Assembly: GCA_028565635.1 (NCBI GenBank)
Contig: JAOXYB010053923.1
Coordinates: 1 to 11,361 of the forward strand
Direction of reading: 5' to 3'
Source: Phoronis ovalis
Lineage: Eukaryota; Phoronida; Phoronidae
DNA length: 11,361 bases
Position numbers and translations under genes: made by a program. Position 1 is the first letter of the stretch, and every line of letters starts with the position of its first letter. This document shows, one piece after another, positions 8,205 through 11,361 of the stretch. The notes beneath the pieces are model-generated. The model was not told the origin of the DNA. It did not search any database and saw nothing but the letters and a program-made list of their open reading frames with translations.

Positions 8205-8600
8205 CCATTTTCTGAAAACATTAAAAAAACTTAGGCCAAAACCCCTGCTGCACCTGCATAGCTGAAACTTGGCGAAACTTTTTTGTTTTGTTTAAAAGCT
8301 GCCAAATTTTAAAGTTTAAAATCAGAATTTGCCGATTTCAATCTGACCTTTAAATTTAAAAAAACATTGTTGAACAAAACATTTTTTTTTTTAATCTGAG
8401 ACAAAGTTTTGTAAACGTGTATATAAAGCTCATTTGTGCTAAATTTTAAGTTTAAGTGCAGGGTATTTTTACCTAATTTTCTTGAAAATTAAAAAACACA
8501 TTTTCCCAAAACTGACTTTTATCAGGTCATGACCAAATTCAATCTACAAATCCTCAGGATGTGTAAAGTTTAAAATACTAACTTTTTAAAAATGTCTACT
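8205..8600 (+). repeat. Degenerate ~134-bp tandem repeat, about three copies
   Basis: An A-rich start (TTAAAAAAAC or TTAAAAAAC) recurs at 8221, 8356 and 8489, with spacing 135 and 133. Each is followed 76-91 bp later by an AAAGTTTAAAAT-like block (8311, about 8447, 8565); the first and third are identical over 12 bp. The lead-in ATTTTC-TGAAAA also recurs before copies one and three (8208, 8476). The AT-rich background makes part of this expected by chance. Identity between full copies is low. Confidence 0.4.
8524..8535. promoter_or_regulatory. Inverted half-site pair AGGTCA-TGACCA (IR0)
   Basis: Two nuclear-receptor half-sites face each other with no spacer, and the inner ten bases form a perfect palindrome. 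It lies inside the third copy of the degenerate repeat, so it could be repeat sequence and not a control site. Confidence 0.25.
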
Positions 8601-9640
8601 TTTATATGTCTATTCATTTTAATTACTAAAACAGGATGGAATGTATTTACACCCCTGTTACTAGAGACTTTTAAGATGCTTCGATTAGAATATGTGATTT
8701 CCTATTTTATCAAATGTAGAGATGTTTTGCTTATTGTATTTAATGAAGTCCCTTGAAAGTTTGTTTCCGTACTGCAACTAGAAGTAGTGATACGATATTC
8801 CTAATTTCCGTTTTTTTTTGTGTAAAGGAAAAATGAAAATTATGCAGAGTCATTGTGATCGTCAGGATATAAATAGGTTTTGTCGAGGTTGCTCGTGCGA
8901 TTTCCTATGGCGTCCACTCCCACGATGGTTTTTTTCTTCATAGTTTATCATTTATAATGTGACTAGTTAAAGTACTGGTGCGTAGCCTTTTGTTAAAAAA
9001 GCATTATTATTATCATAAATTTGACGAAAATCAGACAGTTTCAAGTTTTTAAAAAGCTTAATAATAAGCTGTTGACAAAAGCTAGTTTTCATGTTTGTAT
9101 TCATTTTTTTTGGTCAAATGTATGAATAATTTATAATAATTATATATGAGATATTTAGACAGTAATAGATTAATCTACCTGGATGACGATGGTACAACAA
9201 AAACAAATTTAAGCACGGTTCATGACCGTAACCTTGTCCTTACGAGTAACATAACAGTACAATATATCATGTACGTCACTTAATACCCAATCATTTACTA
9301 ATAGTTCAAACTTGTCCGTCAGACTCGACAGTCGTGTGTGATTCAACGAAGGGAGCGTTTCATCAGAAAAAGTGTGGCTGATTCGTGGTTTTTATGAACT
9401 TCCTGGAAGAATTTGTACCCACTGGAATGATTTCTGTTCAGTGTTTTAGATAGATATACGATTCACTGATAGTATTTAATTAGGATCGATGTAGACATAT
9501 ATATGACAGGTATGAAATAAAAACCAAATGAGGTGAGAAGAGGTACGGATATTTCATATAAATGTGTAGTTCATCCGGGAGTTCGTCTTCAAACAAATTC
9601 TCTTTAAAATAGAAATAATCAGCTCCATGAATCTGAATAT
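8601..9640. other. Intergenic spacer with a CpG-enriched patch
   Basis: No coding exon was recognised. From about 8850 to 9400 CpG is more frequent than in the surrounding sequence (for example GTCGAGG, CTCGTGCG, GGCGTCC, CACGATGG near 8880-8925 and several around 9315-9390). This could hold distal promoter sequence or an untranslated 5' exon of the downstream gene. An inverted pair GGTTCA-TGACCG lies at 9217-9228. Confidence 0.4.
9217..9228. promoter_or_regulatory. Inverted half-site pair GGTTCA-TGACCG (IR0-like)
   Basis: This resembles two RGKTCA half-sites head to head, with one mismatch in the right half. It sits within a short inverted repeat, ACGGT-TCATG-ACCGT (9215-9229), about 560 bp before the next gene's ATG. 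Confidence 0.25.
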
Positions 9641-9660
9641 GTTGCACGTTGCACGTTGCA
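9641..9660 (+). repeat. GTTGCAC 7-bp tandem repeat (2.9 units)
   Basis: Two full GTTGCAC units and a third lacking its last base lie 130-150 bp before the start codon of the downstream gene. The repeat is perfect over 20 bp. Confidence 0.7.
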
Positions 9661-9746
9661 AAGTAAATGGATATATAGTGACAATCGCAAATTAATCAAC
9701 GCCATAAACTGAAGATATACAACTCACCCTGGTAGTGCAGAGAGAT

Positions 9747-9752
9747 TATAAA
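9747..9752 (+). promoter_or_regulatory. TATA-like box of the downstream gene
   Basis: TATAAA lies 44 bp before the ATG at 9791. A start of transcription about 30 bp downstream would fall near the TCATCAGAAA sequence (9778-9787), giving a 5' UTR of only about 10-15 nt. An upstream untranslated exon is equally possible. Confidence 0.3.
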
Positions 9753-9790
9753 ACTTGAAGAAGTTGGGAAGAATTCTCATCAGAAACAGC

Positions 9791-9866
9791 ATGGCTGACG
9801 AAAGCATCAAGAAGTTTATGATCTTATTTTTATTTATTTTTTTTGCTGTGACCCTTAAAATTCAAG
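9791..9866 (+). CDS. Exon 1 of the somatomedin-B gene: signal peptide
   Basis: It has 25 codons plus one base; the donor is CAAG|GTGAGA, which is strong. It opens M-A-D-E-S-I-K-K, followed by a hydrophobic core of about 13-14 residues. Cleavage is likely near the exon junction (around G26). Having the signal peptide on its own exon, with a phase 1 intron after it, is usual for secreted multidomain proteins. Confidence 0.82.
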
Positions 9867-11361
9867 GTGAGAAAAGCAAATATGAATCAAAATGAAATTA
9901 AACAGTGGGCAAGTGAGCTATTTACGATCATTTTATTGTAGATTATTTATGTCAGTAAAATGAATCATTGGTAAATCAAGAAGCAATACTAATAGTAGAT
10001 TACAGTATTTTTTGAAAAAGAAAACACTTAACACTCTACTATAGTCAGTGTTATTTTAATATCAAAACGCTAGTGAAATATATTGCATTTCTTTCAGAAT
10101 TTTTTATTTGATGGGCTGATTTTTGAAAAACAAATTAATTGCAGGTGGGTCTAATAAGGAAATTGTGCTAAATCGACTTTTGATTACGAGAGTTATCCAT
10201 AAAGTGCATAACAGATTTATAAATATCTGAGACATGAAAAACTGTACAAAACATATTCAACATTACAACATCTTCATTAACTTTTTAATGAGAGTGCTCC
10301 TTGATCGATACCATGGTAATGTTAAAATAATGTATACGTAGTTCAAAAACATTTTTACCCATGATTCAAATTATTTAAGCTTATTACTTAATTTATTTGG
10401 TTATGAATCATATCCCTCCATCCCAAAAAAAAATAGAAATAAACGATGCACTTAAAATGGGATCAGTTAGCTACCATGCTGAAGTGCGCATGCTGTATCC
10501 CATCTGTAACCCTAAGGAATAATGTTTATACACATACCACATAATCGCTTAGTTTAATATCATATTAACATTTTTACAGGCCTACGCACGCAAGATTCGA
10601 CAACAACCGGCATAGCGCCAGATATCACCCTAGGTCATCTGGGTGACAATGACGAAAACATTGGTGCTTCCTTTAGTATTCCTGAAAAAACTACACCTAC
10701 AATGGATTCCATCACCACTTCAGTTTCTTCATCAAAGGGGGGTATTATGCTAGATTCTGAGGAAAATGACGGAAATAGAAAAGAAGACAGGAAACCTTCT
10801 AGCAGCAATATGTCTTTTCCTACGAAAGAATCTGTTCTTCCTTCATCGCGGCCTCCAAGCCCGGGAATTGGTATCGACGAAGGCATAATGACTCACATCT
10901 TTAATCTGTCAGCGTTGACATGCCAATCTTCGTGCTTTGGTATCTGTAACATAGAGGCGTTAACAATGTATAGCAGAAATTGGCAGTGCGCTTGTGATCC
11001 GGCTTGTGTAGCTTATGACGACTGTTGCTTCGATTATGAAGCACAATGTTTGAGGAAAAGCCCTAAGACACGGATAGATACATCTGCTGTACATGTACCT
11101 CCAAATCCAGAACAAAAGAAAGTGACAACGGTTTTGCCATCTGTTGGGGAAGATGGAATTTATGACGATGACATTCTCCATCGACCAGAAAAATCGGAAT
11201 ATTTGAAATGTTTACCTCTGAAATACTATGACACCACAGAAAATAGATTGAACAACTTCCTGTTTATTTCAAAATGTCCCATGGAATATCCAAACGATAT
11301 GATTAAATACAGATGTGAAAGTGACGAACCAATGGAATTGTTGGATATTCTACCCGTAGAT
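9791..11361 (+). CDS. Secreted/membrane ectodomain protein with somatomedin-B-like domain (3'-partial)
   Basis: Joined exons 9791-9866 and 10580-11361 give 286 residues, running off the window. Residues 1-26 form a signal peptide: K7-K8, then a hydrophobic core of Met/Ile/Leu/Phe/Ala/Val. The ATG is in good context (A at -3, G at +4). Residues 27-133 are Ser/Thr/Pro-rich and acidic, likely an extended glycosylated stalk; N102 and N134 sit in N-x-S sequons. C140-C182 form a somatomedin-B-like module with C-x-C-x3-C-x5-CC-x6-C. After a second acidic linker come C236, C258 and C271 in a new ectodomain. From memory, several invertebrate adhesion/secretin-like GPCRs have this layout; that identity is inferred, since no transmembrane segment is visible. 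It could also be an extracellular-matrix protein. Confidence 0.82.
9867..10579 (+). other. Intron of the somatomedin-B gene (713 bp)
   Basis: This is a phase 1 GT-AG intron with acceptor TTTTTACAG. It holds a hairpin-capable CATTAA-CTTT-TTAATG (10273-10288), a palindrome TACCATGGTA (10309-10318) and a short A-run near 10425. No gene was recognised. Confidence 0.8.
10580..11361 (+). CDS. Exon 2 of the somatomedin-B gene: stalk, SMB domain, start of next ectodomain
   Basis: It is open for 260 codons to the window edge with no stop. It looks less AT-rich than the flanking intron, as expected of real coding sequence. The two minus-strand open frames over it are shadows. No splice donor is needed before 11361, so the exon is long, as is common for ectodomains of invertebrate receptors. 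Confidence 0.9.
10921..11049 (+). other. Somatomedin-B-like domain (residues 140-182)
   Basis: Cysteines are at 140, 144, 148, 162, 164, 168, 174, 175 and 182. From C144 onward the order C-x3-C-x13-C-x-C-x3-C-x5-CC-x6-C matches somatomedin B, including the D-D-C-C-F-D-Y-E-A-Q-C end typical of vitronectin and ENPP proteins (D-C-C-x-D-Y). C140 is a ninth cysteine beyond the usual eight, and the loop before C162 is about four residues longer than in vitronectin. Confidence 0.8.

Noticed and set aside
9516-9521. AATAAA as the ZGPAT poly-A signal
   Set aside because: It is about 2.1 kb after the stop codon and close to the next gene; without transcript data it cannot be assigned.
10635-11181. Two - strand open frames (10635-10886 and 10960-11181)
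   Set aside because: They are antisense shadows of the long somatomedin-B exon, whose sense reading shows the Cys-rich domain.
1-11361. tRNA, rRNA, CRISPR array, transposase, viral or prokaryotic genes
   Set aside because: I looked on both strands for box A/box B motifs, regularly spaced repeats, and integrase, reverse transcriptase or transposase motifs, and found none that I could support.

Overview
This is eukaryotic, metazoan DNA. It has two multi-exon genes on the + strand, GT-AG introns of about 140-710 bp, AT-rich introns and spacers, and no bacterial-style gene packing. One gene is an animal-wide nuclear protein. The other encodes a secreted or membrane ectodomain with a somatomedin-B-like cysteine module. 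Introns of this length and AT content, together with this type of ectodomain, fit a lophotrochozoan such as a mollusc, brachiopod or annelid. I lean to a mollusc, but that placement is an inference from style and not a species call.

Positions 1-7405 hold almost all of a ZGPAT orthologue (zinc finger CCCH-type and G-patch domain protein, also called ZIP). Twelve coding exons can be joined through consistent phases into 543 codons plus a stop. The predicted protein carries, in order, an N-terminal helical segment, an acidic/Ser-rich linker, a conserved W-G-x-L-E-Y-H-N motif, one CCCH zinc finger, a Tudor-like domain, a Ser/Asp-rich linker, a G-patch, a lysine-rich basic stretch with an FDF-type motif, and a C-terminal coiled coil. 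Only the first roughly 12-18 residues, on a coding exon before position 668, are missing; I could not find that exon in 1-667.

Positions 7406-9790 hold the ZGPAT 3' UTR followed by a spacer of about 2 kb. The spacer contains a degenerate tandem repeat of about 134 bp in roughly three copies (8205-8600), two inverted nuclear-receptor-like half-site pairs, a patch with more CpG than its surroundings (about 8850-9400), a 7-bp tandem repeat, and a TATA-like box just before the next gene.

Positions 9791-11361 hold the 5' part of a second gene. It has a signal-peptide exon, a 713-bp intron and a long second exon that runs off the window edge. It encodes a Ser/Thr-rich linker, a somatomedin-B-like domain with one extra cysteine, and the start of a further Cys-containing ectodomain. 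It may be the N-terminus of a receptor, possibly an adhesion/secretin-like GPCR, but no membrane domain is visible. The two genes show no functional link; they are simply neighbours in the same direction.
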